This document shows positions 1-9,517 of a DNA stretch of 21,955 bases, piece after piece. The DNA comes from DATDAH01 sp036525535 (lineage in GTDB: Bacteria; Actinomycetota; Acidimicrobiia; Acidimicrobiales; DATDAH01). Within the stretch, counting starts at the first letter, position 1. Each line of letters begins with the position of its first letter. The position numbers and the translations under genes were made by a program. The notes beneath the pieces were generated by a model that was given only the letters and a program-made list of their open reading frames with translations, searched no databases and was not told the DNA's origin. Location: the NCBI GenBank assembly GCA_036525535.1, contig DATDAH010000146.1, positions 1-21,955 of the forward strand. Reading direction: 5' to 3'.

Positions 1-1469
<1,469 letters not shown>

Positions 1470-1491
1470 ACCCCCGGTTCCGCCTGCCGAC

Positions 1492-1498
1492 AGGAGGG
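1492..1498 (+). promoter_or_regulatory. Ribosome binding site deciding the PGT start
   Basis: AGGAGGG lies just upstream of GTG 1501. It supports this GTG as the start. In-frame upstream codons would run back into uvrA, so the open frame that extends to 1252 is not real coding sequence there. Spacing is short (3 bases from AGGAGG). Confidence 0.6.
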
Positions 1499-1500
1499 AC

Positions 1501-2835
1501 GTGCTGTCCCGACTCGCGCCCGGCGTCCTGTACGCAGGGATCGCGGCGGCCGTCGTCGGGCTGAGCAAGGTCCACGCCAGCCAGCTCGGAACCTACGACT
1601 ACAGCGGGTCGTCCCGCTTGGCCTGGTCGATGGCCTACATCGCCATCTTGACCGTGGCCGCCTACGGCGTCGGCCTGCCCGACGTCCCCCGCACTCGCCG
1701 CTCCGCCGTCATTTCGGCGGTGGCCGCGGCCGCGGTCGGGGCCTTCGGCATGTCGGTGGTGCAGCTCGCCGTGGGCGACACCCTCCTACCTCGCTTCGTG
1801 GTGTTCGGCAGTGCCCTCCTTCTGGTGCCCTGGTACCTGCTGACCGTGAACCTGGCCCTCGACGGTCGGAGCCTGGACGAGCGCCGGGACCGGGTCGTGG
1901 TCGTGGCCGAGCACAGCGCCGGTGTCGGGGCCGAACTCGAGTCCGAGCTGGACCGGGGCGCCGAGGCCGGCGCTCACATCGTGGCCACTCTCGAACCGTC
2001 GGCCGCCGACGTCAGCGGCAGCGGCACGCGCCCGCTGGAGGTGCTGGTGGCCGAGGTCGGGGCCACCGTGCTCGTGCTCGACCGGGCCGCCCAGGACCGG
2101 CCGACCGTCGTGGCCCAGGCCGCTGCCCTCCACGCCGGCGGGATGCGAGTCCGCACCCTGTCGCTCTTCTACGAGGAGTGGCTGGGCAAGCTGCCGGTGA
2201 CCGAGCTGGAGCGGGTCTCGATGATGTTCGACATCGGCGAGGTGCACCGTCAGCGCTACACCCGCATGAAGCGAGTGGTGGACGTCGCCCTCGGACTCGT
2301 CGGGACGCTGGCGCTGGGCCTGGTGACACCTGTGGTCGCCGTCGCCAACCTGTTCGCCAACCGCGGTCCGCTGCTCTACCGCCAGACGAGGGTGGGCAAG
2401 AACGGCGACTTCTTCGCCATCCTGAAATTCCGCACGATGCGCCCCGGGCGGACCGGGCTGGCCGACGAGTGGACCGGCGAGGACGACCCCCGGATCACCG
2501 GCTTCGGCCACGTCCTGCGCCGCACTCACCTCGACGAGCTACCCCAGGTGGTCAACATTCTCCGGGGCGAGCTGTCCGTCGTCGGACCCCGGCCCGAGCA
2601 GCCCCACTACGTCGAGCAACTCACCGAGAAGCTCCCGTTCTACGCCATGCGTCACCTCGTCCGCCCCGGGCTGACCGGCTGGGCGCAGGTGAAGTACGGC
2701 TATGCCGGCGACGAGCGGGACGCCCTCGAGAAGCTGCAGTACGAGTTCTGCTACCTGCGCCGCCAGAGCCTCAGCTTCGACCTGCGCATCGTGGGCCGGA
2801 CCTTGCGCAGCGTGGTCGGCGGCGACGGCCGCTAG
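1501..2835 (+). CDS. Polyprenyl-phosphate sugar-1-phosphate transferase (WcaJ/WbaP type)
   Basis: Membrane enzyme that starts glycan assembly by moving a sugar 1-phosphate from a nucleotide sugar to undecaprenyl phosphate (bacterial sugar transferase family). 444 residues from GTG 1501. The N-terminus has about four hydrophobic segments (roughly residues 8-22, 42-58, 68-90, 98-118), then a soluble Rossmann-like region (130-225), as in the large WcaJ/WbaP subgroup. The catalytic domain is at about 253-444: a membrane-entering hydrophobic hairpin (260-285), KFRTM (309-313), the catalytic Asp-Glu pair in LDELPQ (D345, E346), VGPRP (361-365) and the family signature RPGLTGWAQV (388-397). It is the first gene of the glycan locus and directly follows uvrA. 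The sugar it transfers cannot be read from the sequence. Its end is 65 bases from the converging flippase gene. Confidence 0.93.
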   Translation: MLSRLAPGVLYAGIAAAVVGLSKVHASQLGTYDYSGSSRLAWSMAYIAILTVAAYGVGLPDVPRTRRSAVISAVAAAAVGAFGMSVVQLAVGDTLLPRFVVFGSALLLVPWYLLTVNLALDGRSLDERRDRVVVVAEHSAGVGAELESELDRGAEAGAHIVATLEPSAADVSGSGTRPLEVLVAEVGATVLVLDRAAQDRPTVVAQAAALHAGGMRVRTLSLFYEEWLGKLPVTELERVSMMFDIGEVHRQRYTRMKRVVDVALGLVGTLALGLVTPVVAVANLFANRGPLLYRQTRVGKNGDFFAILKFRTMRPGRTGLADEWTGEDDPRITGFGHVLRRTHLDELPQVVNILRGELSVVGPRPEQPHYVEQLTEKLPFYAMRHLVRPGLTGWAQVKYGYAGDERDALEKLQYEFCYLRRQSLSFDLRIVGRTLRSVVGGDGR

Positions 2836-2900
2836 ACCTGCAACTCGGCGGTCAAAGGTCGTCGCCCCGTTGCCGCTCTCTCTGCGCCGGCGTATCCATG

Positions 2901-4493
2901 TCAGGTGGCGGCGACCGCTTCGCGGCGTAGTCCGGAGGCGAGACCTCTCAGCTCGCCGGGGCCGAACGCAGTGTGCGCCCCCACCAGCACGTAGGTCGAG
3001 AGGCCGAGGAGGGCGCCGAGGACAACGGTACGCAGCGGGGCGAGGTCAAGGGCGAGCACCAGGCCCGCCGACACAACCAGGGCCGCCGTCGGCGCCACCA
3101 GCGGCCGCAGAACGGACAGGGCGGCGTCGTGGGCTGAGAGGTCGACCTCGCGCAGGAATGCCCGGACCACCGGCGGGAAGAAGGCGACGGCGCTCACGAG
3201 CGTGCCGATGTAGACGCCGGCCACGCCGATGGCCTGGACCAGCACCACGCTGGCGACCAAATTCACCGTGACGGCGATTGCGGCGGCCCGCAGGACGGTG
3301 TCGGCTCGTCCGACGCCGAGCAGGAGCTCTGATCCGACATGCACCGGCGCACAGATGGCGGCGTAGGTCAAGGCGAGGACAACGGGGACAACCGCGGTCT
3401 GACCTTCGGGCCCGATCCAGACGCTGAGGAGGGGGACGGCCAGGAGGGCGGGGAGCACAGCGGCAGGCAGCGTGGCGAACGTCGTGTAGCGGCTGCCGCG
3501 GGTCAGTAGCTCCCTCAGCGTGCCGCGGTCGCCGCGCGCGGTGAGCCACGATGCTCCAGGTAGCACCGCATAGCCCGCGGCGCTCATGACGGCCAACGCA
3601 CCGTTCTGAACTTGGGCGGCGATCTCGACCACGCCCACCGCGGCTGGACCCAGCACGATCCCAACGATGAAGCGGTCCATGGTCCGCTGGAAGACGCTCA
3701 ACGGGCGTAGGGCCGCAATGGTCCGTCCATAGCGGAGAAGCCGGCGGGCGGCGGGCATCGAGAATGTCAGCCGACGTACCTGGATCCGGTGCGCCGTGAG
3801 AGCCGCGGTGAGTGCGAAGCCGACGATGGACGCCAAGAGGGCCGCCTTCATCGTCGCGGGCAGGCTCCCCGTGGCCTGTGCGGTCACCGCCGAAGCGCCG
3901 AGCACGAGCGTGCGGCGAACGGCTTCTGCTGCCCGAGCCAGATCGACCCGCTGGAGCCCCTCCAGGCAGGTCTGCATCCCTCGGGTCATCTGATCGAAGA
4001 CGCACTGGGCCCCGAACACGACCACGGCGATCTTCACGTCGGCGACGAGTGCGTCGGGAAACGAGAAGGCCCACGGAAAGGCGACCACGCCGACGACGGC
4101 GAAGAGGACCCCGCCGATGACCGACACCAGGGCGAAAAGGGCCAGGACGGTGCCGGCCAGGTCGAACACGCCGTCTTCGTCGCCGACGGAGGCGGCCTCG
4201 GCGACGAAGCGCGTCCCGGCGATGCCGAGGCCCAGGTCAGCGAGCGAGAGCCATCCGGTGGTCGTCGAGAAGGTCTGCAGCAGCGACCACGCGCCGAAGG
4301 CGGAAGGACCGAGCCCGCTGAGCAGCAGCGGCAGCGCGACGATCATGAGTCCGATCGTCCAGAGGTTCCCGACGCCGGTGGCGACCGTGTTGATGAGGAG
4401 CCGATGCCGGAACGGCCGGGCGGGCGCGACGGGATCAGTCACCGTTCTCTCGTCGGCCGGAACCGGAATTGATCCACTCCCAGTGTCGCTCAC
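2901..4493 (-). CDS. Wzx-like polysaccharide flippase (MATE/PST family)
   Basis: Multi-pass membrane protein, probably the exporter that turns lipid-linked oligosaccharide across the membrane. About 530 residues from GTG 4493. The protein is a series of roughly 12-14 hydrophobic segments, starting with the segment after RHRLLINTVATGVGNLW, which is typical of the N-terminal helix of polysaccharide exporters. LGLGIAGTRFVAEA and the charged loop EGLQRVDLARAAEAVRR are also in keeping with the family. The start is uncertain: GTG 4442 (after GAGAGA, giving about 513 residues) is a good alternative, because the first 17 residues look non-conserved and polar. A much longer open frame continues upstream opposite the neighbouring glycosyltransferase, but that part is a codon-bias shadow. 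It diverges from the GT2 gene and converges with the PGT gene. Its substrate is inferred only from the neighbours. Confidence 0.85.
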   Translation of the reverse strand: MSDTGSGSIPVPADERTVTDPVAPARPFRHRLLINTVATGVGNLWTIGLMIVALPLLLSGLGPSAFGAWSLLQTFSTTTGWLSLADLGLGIAGTRFVAEAASVGDEDGVFDLAGTVLALFALVSVIGGVLFAVVGVVAFPWAFSFPDALVADVKIAVVVFGAQCVFDQMTRGMQTCLEGLQRVDLARAAEAVRRTLVLGASAVTAQATGSLPATMKAALLASIVGFALTAALTAHRIQVRRLTFSMPAARRLLRYGRTIAALRPLSVFQRTMDRFIVGIVLGPAAVGVVEIAAQVQNGALAVMSAAGYAVLPGASWLTARGDRGTLRELLTRGSRYTTFATLPAAVLPALLAVPLLSVWIGPEGQTAVVPVVLALTYAAICAPVHVGSELLLGVGRADTVLRAAAIAVTVNLVASVVLVQAIGVAGVYIGTLVSAVAFFPPVVRAFLREVDLSAHDAALSVLRPLVAPTAALVVSAGLVLALDLAPLRTVVLGALLGLSTYVLVGAHTAFGPGELRGLASGLRREAVAAT

Positions 4494-4514
4494 GGCCGTT
4501 ACAGGGCGGCCGAT

Positions 4515-4520
4515 AGGTGA
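4515..4520 (+). promoter_or_regulatory. Ribosome binding site for the GT2 gene
   Basis: AGGTGA ends 3 bases before ATG 4524 and supports that start. The 30-base interval to the divergent flippase start (GTG 4493) is too short for two separate full promoters, so promoters probably overlap coding sequence or one flippase start is further downstream. Confidence 0.45.
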
Positions 4521-4523
4521 GTA

Positions 4524-5549
4524 ATGACCGATTCCGTGGCTTCGACGCCCGTGTCGGTCGTGCTGCCGACACTCAACGAGCGAGATCACGTGGTCGACTG
4601 CCTGACCTCGCTTCTCGCCCAGGACTACACCATCGATGAGATCCTCGTGGTGGATGGCGGCTCGACTGACGGGACCACTGCCCTTGCCCGAGGCATCGAC
4701 GAGCGGGTCCGCGTGGTCGACAATCCCCGAACCACGGCGGCGGCGGCGATGAACATCGGGCTGACGGAGGCCCGTCACGACCTCGTGGTCCGCGTCGACG
4801 CCCACTCGGTGTACGCGCCGGACTACGTCCGACGTTCGGTCGAGACGCTCACCGAGAGCGGCGTCGCCATCGCCGGCGGGCCGATGCGACCGGTGGGGCG
4901 TACGTCCTTCGGACGGGCCGTCGCAGCGGCAACCAGCTCGCCCATCGGGATCGGCAACGGTCGGTTCCACTACGCCACCGAAGCGTGCGACGTCGAGACC
5001 GTCTACCTCGGCGCCTTCGACCGCCGGACCATCGTGGCCGCGGGCGGCTACGACGAAGCCGGCATCCAGTGGGCGGCAGAGGACCAGGAGCTGGCATTCC
5101 GGGTGCGACAGCAGGGCGGAAGGATCCGCCTCGACCCATCGATCCGATCTTGGTACACGCCGAGGGAGACCCCTCGCGCCGTCTGGAATCAGTACCGCAA
5201 CTACGGGCTCTGCAAGGCCTCGACGCTGCGCAAGCACGGCCGCCTGCCCTATCTGCGCCCGCTCGCTCCGGCCGCGCTGGTCGCGGGGACCGCAGGTGTC
5301 GTTGCGATCGGCATCGCCACCCGCCGGCCCCTGGTCGCGGCGGCGCCCCTTCTGGCGTACACCGCGGGGGCTGCTGCCGCCGGGCTCCACCTCGGACGAG
5401 ACCCCGGCGTGGCCCCGCATCGGGCCGCGGGGGCACTGGCCCTCTGCCACTGGGGCCACGGCATCGGTTTCCTCACCGGCCTGTTCCGGATCGTCACCGG
5501 TCGCTCCTTCGACCGACGCCCCCAAGGCGGTCGACGTGCCCCTGCCTGA
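4524..5549 (+). CDS. Family 2 glycosyltransferase (ExoA-like)
   Basis: Inverting GT-A glycosyltransferase anchored to the membrane. 341 residues. The N-terminal nucleotide-sugar fold begins SVVLPTLNER (11-20), with VVDGGSTDGT (42-51); the metal-binding DxD-like site is VDAHS (91-95), the variant common in ExoA-type succinoglycan transferases. The acceptor-side acid motif is AEDQEL (185-190), followed by QYRNYG (223-228). The C-terminus carries about three hydrophobic segments (roughly 249-266, 270-288, 300-322), which fits transfer onto a lipid-linked intermediate at the inner face of the membrane. The last 14 bases overlap the start of the next gene, so the two are probably translated together. 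Sugar donor and acceptor are not determinable here. Confidence 0.9.
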   Translation: MTDSVASTPVSVVLPTLNERDHVVDCLTSLLAQDYTIDEILVVDGGSTDGTTALARGIDERVRVVDNPRTTAAAAMNIGLTEARHDLVVRVDAHSVYAPDYVRRSVETLTESGVAIAGGPMRPVGRTSFGRAVAAATSSPIGIGNGRFHYATEACDVETVYLGAFDRRTIVAAGGYDEAGIQWAAEDQELAFRVRQQGGRIRLDPSIRSWYTPRETPRAVWNQYRNYGLCKASTLRKHGRLPYLRPLAPAALVAGTAGVVAIGIATRRPLVAAAPLLAYTAGAAAAGLHLGRDPGVAPHRAAGALALCHWGHGIGFLTGLFRIVTGRSFDRRPQGGRRAPA

Positions 5550-7152
5550 CCGCAAGCGCCTCAACGAGTACGCCACCAAAGGCGTCAACCTCGGCCTGCG
5601 CACGCTGGCCATCGCCCCTGAGCAACGCGAGGCCCGGGCCCTCGCCACGACCGGCACCACCGCGGAGGGAGGGCCACGCGTCCTCATCCTCAGCCCGCGG
5701 GGTTGGTCCTACCACCTCCAGGTCGAAGGCGTCCTCGGCCAAGCGCTGGCCGAGCGAGGGGCCGAGGTTCACGTCCTCACCTGTGGCGGCGGCCTCCCGA
5801 TCTGCGATCGGACGAACACCTGGCAGGCACCGCCGATGCCGTGCACGTCCTGCACGCGGTACACGACGGCGTCGGTCACGGCCCACGGCCATCGCCATCA
5901 CCAGCTGCGCCTGGCCTGGGAGGACGACCCTGGTGACGGGCTCCCCGAGCTCGACGAGATCGGGCTTGCCGACCTCGAGCGGTTCGAGAAAGGTGACCTA
6001 CCCCTCGGGGCGCTGACCGCCATCCCGGTGCGCTGGTTCCTCATGAACAGCCACCTCGACGACGACCCCTTGGCCCCGGCCACGGTTCGGTCCTTCCTGC
6101 GTGCCGCCGATCGGGTGGGACGAGGCGTCGCCGAGATCCTCGAGAACGTCCGGCCCGATGTCGTCCTCCTGCTCAACGGCCTGTTCTTCTTCGAAGCGAT
6201 CACCTGGGAGCTCTGTCGACGGCAGGGGGTCGACGTGGTGACTTACGAGCGCGGCTTTCTGCCTCACACGCTGGAGTTCCGTCGTGACCTCCCTGCTTGC
6301 CGGCACGACATGGGCGCCCTCTGGGAAGACGTGGCCGATCGCCCGCTCGATGAACGTCAGGACGCCCGTCTCGACGACTACCTCGAAGGGCGCCGAGACC
6401 GGCCCCATCCTGTCTACGACTTCTGGCAGGGAGCCCACGACGAGGCACCTGATCGGCGGGAGGGTGCCAAGCTGATCGCCGCGTTCTCCAACGTGACGTG
6501 GGACTCCGCGGTACTCGGCGCGCAGCGGGCCTTCGCTTCCACCCAGGCCTGGCTTGACGCCGTCGTCGCCCTGGCTCGGCGGCGGCCCCAGGACGACGTC
6601 GTCCTCCGTGTCCACCCGGCCGAGACCCGTCAGTGGGGCAAGCAGACCCGAGAGCCGGTCGAGGGCTACCTCGCCCAGGCCCACCCCGACTTGCCCCCGA
6701 ACCTGACCGTCATCGGCTCGAACGATCCCCGCCGGTCGTACCCGCTCATGGAAGCCTGTGACCTGGGCCTGGTGCTCACATCGACCACGGGCCTCGAGCT
6801 TGCCCTCCTCGGCAAGCCCGTCATCGTGGCCGGCCAGGTTCACTACCGGGACCGAGGCTTCACGCTCGACCCGTCGTCCGCCGAGGAGTTCGACAAGATG
6901 GTGGACCACGCTCTCGAGCACCCACAGTCCGTCGGGGCGGACGTCGCCCTCGCTCGGCGCTACGCGCACGCCCTGTTCTTCACCTGGCCGATGTCCTTCC
7001 CGCAGGTGACCGAGCCCTACGCCGGACTCGCCCGGATCCGACCCCGCCACCGGGCCGAGTTGGCGGACGGCGCCGACCGTGACCTCGATCGGATCTGCGA
7101 CGGAATTCTCGGCGGTGGGGATTTCGTCCCCACCGTGTCGACGGCGCCGTAG
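5536..7152 (+). CDS. Capsule-type glycosyltransferase (KpsC/KpsS-like) with Cys4 cluster
   Basis: Probable GT-B glycosyltransferase of the capsule polysaccharide synthesis type. 538 residues from GTG 5536, overlapping the GT2 gene by 14 bases. Evidence: an N-terminal Rossmann-like start VLILSPRGWSYHLQVEG (about 49-65), VLRVHPAE in the second half, and the C-terminal donor-site pattern STTGLELALLGKPVI followed by YRDRGFT, which matches the ST-G-E-A-GKPV pattern of capsule synthesis proteins. An unusual feature is four cysteines at residues 83, 90, 103 and 106 (CX6CX12CX2C), which could bind a metal. KpsC and KpsS use CMP-Kdo, so a CMP-nonulosonate donor is plausible given the pse genes nearby; this is inference. 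A CDP-glycerol transferase-like role is an alternative. The open frame extends upstream inside the GT2 gene, but sequence there is not conserved-looking. Confidence 0.75.
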   Translation: MPLPDRKRLNEYATKGVNLGLRTLAIAPEQREARALATTGTTAEGGPRVLILSPRGWSYHLQVEGVLGQALAERGAEVHVLTCGGGLPICDRTNTWQAPPMPCTSCTRYTTASVTAHGHRHHQLRLAWEDDPGDGLPELDEIGLADLERFEKGDLPLGALTAIPVRWFLMNSHLDDDPLAPATVRSFLRAADRVGRGVAEILENVRPDVVLLLNGLFFFEAITWELCRRQGVDVVTYERGFLPHTLEFRRDLPACRHDMGALWEDVADRPLDERQDARLDDYLEGRRDRPHPVYDFWQGAHDEAPDRREGAKLIAAFSNVTWDSAVLGAQRAFASTQAWLDAVVALARRRPQDDVVLRVHPAETRQWGKQTREPVEGYLAQAHPDLPPNLTVIGSNDPRRSYPLMEACDLGLVLTSTTGLELALLGKPVIVAGQVHYRDRGFTLDPSSAEEFDKMVDHALEHPQSVGADVALARRYAHALFFTWPMSFPQVTEPYAGLARIRPRHRAELADGADRDLDRICDGILGGGDFVPTVSTAP

Positions 7153-7196
7153 CCATGGGGCGATGACGTGGCCTCCGGACGGGCAGCATCTCCAGC

Positions 7197-8108
7197 ATGA
7201 GGCTTCACCTCCGCGCCGATGCCTCCGTGGCGCTGGGCCTCGGCCATGTCCTCCGGTCGGTGGCGCTGGCCGAGAACGCCCGGGAGCGGGACATCGACGT
7301 GCGCTTCGTCGTGGGCGGCGCCGATTTCGGGCGCCGGGCCGTCATCGCCCGGGGCTTCGCGGCCCGGCCCCCGACACACGGCGACATCGACTGGTCGGCG
7401 GACCTCGATCCCGGTGACCTGGTCGTCATCGACGGTCCCCACCTGACCCACAACATCGGGCCGGCCCACGACCGACACGCCCGGGTCGCGGTCATCGACG
7501 ACGCCGATGGCTCCCACCCTTCGGCGGATGTGGTGGTGTGCGCAGACCGTCCCGTCACGTCGACCACCGCGTCGACGACCCAGCGTCGCCTCGCCGGCCC
7601 CGACCATGCCCTGGTGCGGGCCGAGTTCCGTCACTTCCGGGGACCGGCGGCGGCCGAGCCCCGAGAGGTCTTGACCGCGCTCGGGGGAACCGACCCCAAC
7701 GGTCGCCTCGACGCCCTCACCGCCGCGGTGGCCCGTCAGTCGCGAGGCCTCCCTGTCCGCTCGCTTCCCGAGGCTCTGGCGGCCACTCGGGCAACGGTCC
7801 CCGAGGCGCTCGTCACCGCGGGCGCCGCGGTGTCCGCCGCCGGCACCATGGCCTGGGAGCTCCTGTGCCTCGGCGTGCCCAGCGCCCTGGTGGTCGCGGC
7901 CGACGATCAGGAGGCCCCCGCCCGCATCATCGACGCCGCCGGGGCCGCTGTCGTGCTGGGGACCGACGAGGATGCGGTCACCGGCGAGCTGGCGGGGCTC
8001 GAGGTCCTCTTCGACCCGTCGGCCCGCCGGGACCTCAGCGAGCGCGGCCGCGCCCTGGTCGACGGAGGCGGGGCCGCACGGGTCCTGGACGCGCTCCTCG
8101 CGACTTGA
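7197..8108 (+). CDS. pseG: PseG-like UDP-sugar hydrolase
   Basis: Removes UDP from UDP-2,4-diacetamido-2,4,6-trideoxy-altrose in pseudaminic acid synthesis; a MurG-like GT-B fold. 303 residues from ATG 7197. The N-terminus MRLHLRADAS then LGLGHVLR places a histidine at residue 17, the same number as the catalytic His17 described for Campylobacter PseG. Further family features: GPDHALVRAEF (134-144), LGGTDPNG (162-169), and the UDP-binding stretch SAAGTMAWELLCLGVPSAL (213-231) followed by DDQ (236-238). No clear Shine-Dalgarno sequence. It lies 44 bases after the capsule-type transferase, on the opposite strand to the other pse genes. A related UDP-sugar hydrolase, or a protein acting on another 2,4-diamino sugar, remains possible. 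Confidence 0.83.
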   Translation: MRLHLRADASVALGLGHVLRSVALAENARERDIDVRFVVGGADFGRRAVIARGFAARPPTHGDIDWSADLDPGDLVVIDGPHLTHNIGPAHDRHARVAVIDDADGSHPSADVVVCADRPVTSTTASTTQRRLAGPDHALVRAEFRHFRGPAAAEPREVLTALGGTDPNGRLDALTAAVARQSRGLPVRSLPEALAATRATVPEALVTAGAAVSAAGTMAWELLCLGVPSALVVAADDQEAPARIIDAAGAAVVLGTDEDAVTGELAGLEVLFDPSARRDLSERGRALVDGGGAARVLDALLAT

Positions 8109-8127
8109 CCTCCCGCAGAGGCAGTTC

Positions 8128-8153
8128 GGCCGGCGGCGATGTTCCGCCCGGCC
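8128..8153. other. GC-rich hairpin between pseG and the FAD gene
   Basis: Inverted repeat GGCCGG...CCGGCC with three more pairs after a one-base bulge and a 7-base loop. It lies 20 bases after the pseG stop. There is no T-run after it on either strand, so a role as terminator is weakly supported, and such stems arise easily in GC-rich DNA. Confidence 0.3.
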
Positions 8154-8187
8154 TCAGTTGGGCCACCTGATCGACCGATAGGGAGGC

Positions 8188-9501
8188 GTGGGTCGATCGG
8201 GAGACAGGGTCGCTGTAGTCGGTGGGGGCATCTCCGGGGTGCTGAGTGCCGCCCTCCTGGCCCGCCAGGGCCACGAGGTCACGATCATCGACCGGGAGCC
8301 GGCCCTCGGCGGCCTCCTCGGCTCGGTCCGTCACGGTGCGCACTGGTTCGACCACGGGACCCACATCCCCCAGGAGATCGGTCACCCCGCGCTGGACGAG
8401 TTGCTGTTCGGCGCTCTCGATCCGGCCGAGTGGCAGTCCATCGACGTCGTGCGAGCCGGGCATGTGTTCCGTGGTGTCCTCGACCCGGTGTCGCCCTTTC
8501 CGTCGCTCGCCGCCTTGGGCACGAGCGCACACGACCGAGCTGTCGTCGAGCTCCTCGAGCGGTCGGCCCCCGCCGTCGACCACCAGTCCTCGGCCGACGA
8601 GCTCCGGGCGACCTTCGGCCCGACGATCACCGACCTGGTCTTCCGCGTCCCGGTCGAGCGGACATTCGGACGGGCGCTCGAGGACCTCGGGCCCGGCGCC
8701 CACCGGCTCCTGTTCCAACGGGTCAAGGCCCTCGACCGACCGACGACGGCGACGTTGAAGGCCGCCGTCCCGCACCTCGATGCCACCCTCGCGTTCCACC
8801 GTCCGGAGGACGGGCCCAACCGTCCCGCTTGGTACCCCCGGGACGGAGGCTGTGGCCGCTGGGTCGACACGCTGGTCGGACGGCACCTCGGCGCCGTCGA
8901 CATCCGTGTCGGCTTCGGTGTGGAGAAGGTGGTGGCGGACGGCACGGCGTCCTCCCTCCTCCTCGGTGACGGCGCCGAGCTGACCATCGACCGCCTGGTG
9001 TGGACCCTCCCTCCCGCTCAGTTCCTGGCCCTCGCCGGCACCGACCCGCCCGCCGGGCACGGTCGCCCCGAGTTCGTCCCGGTCTCGCTGCATCACCTCG
9101 TGCTCGATCGGGCGCCGGCGATCGAGGCCCACTGCGTGGCGGTGCTCGACCCGGGCTTCGAGGCGAATCGAGTCACGCTCTACTCCAATCTCCGCGGCGG
9201 CGGCCCACCGACCTGCACGGTCGGTCGGTACGGCGCCCGACCCGAGACCAGCCCGACGGCGCTGGTCGACGAGCTCATGACCCTCGGGATCGCCGCCCCC
9301 GGGACGCAGGTCCTCGAGGCCGCCACCGACCGGATCCCTGACGCCTTCCCCATTCCCACACCGGCCAGCACTGCGGCGGCCGAAGCCATGACCGTCGCCG
9401 CGGAACAGGCCGCGACCAACGTCACGTTCCTGGGCCGGTCGACCGGTCGGGCCTTCTTCATGCCGGAGGTCTTCGCGCAGTGCTACGACGCGCTGACGTG
9501 A
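8188..9501 (+). CDS. FAD-dependent oxidoreductase (amine oxidase/HemY-like fold)
   Basis: 437 residues, predicted cytoplasmic flavoprotein. The N-terminal FAD-binding Rossmann motif is VAVVGGGISGVLSAALLA (about 8-25), ending in the acidic residue of TIIDREPALGGLLGS (about 32-46), where the GG pair is typical of the NAD(P)-binding-like/FAD superfamily of protoporphyrinogen oxidase, phytoene desaturase and UDP-galactopyranose mutase. The C-terminal FAD motif appears as NVTFLGRSTGRAFF, near the end. The start must be GTG 8188, because an in-frame TAG (8179-8181) closes the frame upstream. GGGAGG lies only one base before the GTG, an unusually tight spacing. Its reaction is not known; next to PseG and within a glycan locus it may modify a sugar or nucleotide sugar. 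The stop is 16 bases from the converging cytidylyltransferase gene. Confidence 0.8.
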   Translation: MGRSGDRVAVVGGGISGVLSAALLARQGHEVTIIDREPALGGLLGSVRHGAHWFDHGTHIPQEIGHPALDELLFGALDPAEWQSIDVVRAGHVFRGVLDPVSPFPSLAALGTSAHDRAVVELLERSAPAVDHQSSADELRATFGPTITDLVFRVPVERTFGRALEDLGPGAHRLLFQRVKALDRPTTATLKAAVPHLDATLAFHRPEDGPNRPAWYPRDGGCGRWVDTLVGRHLGAVDIRVGFGVEKVVADGTASSLLLGDGAELTIDRLVWTLPPAQFLALAGTDPPAGHGRPEFVPVSLHHLVLDRAPAIEAHCVAVLDPGFEANRVTLYSNLRGGGPPTCTVGRYGARPETSPTALVDELMTLGIAAPGTQVLEAATDRIPDAFPIPTPASTAAAEAMTVAAEQAATNVTFLGRSTGRAFFMPEVFAQCYDALT

Positions 9502-9517
9502 CGGCGAGCGGGGCGGC

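Noticed and set aside
2836..2900. Bidirectional terminator between the PGT and the flippase
   Set aside because: The 65 bases hold no convincing inverted repeat or T-run on either strand.
4494..5687. Upstream extension of the flippase reading frame to a 928-residue protein on the minus strand
   Set aside because: It lies antisense to a clear GT2 gene and part of the next transferase; the residues are low-complexity Arg/Gly/Asp-rich with no domain. High GC keeps antisense frames open.
8128..8153. Intrinsic terminator between pseG and the FAD gene
   Set aside because: The stem is good but there is no T-run and stems of this size are common by chance in such GC-rich DNA; kept only as a low-confidence hairpin.
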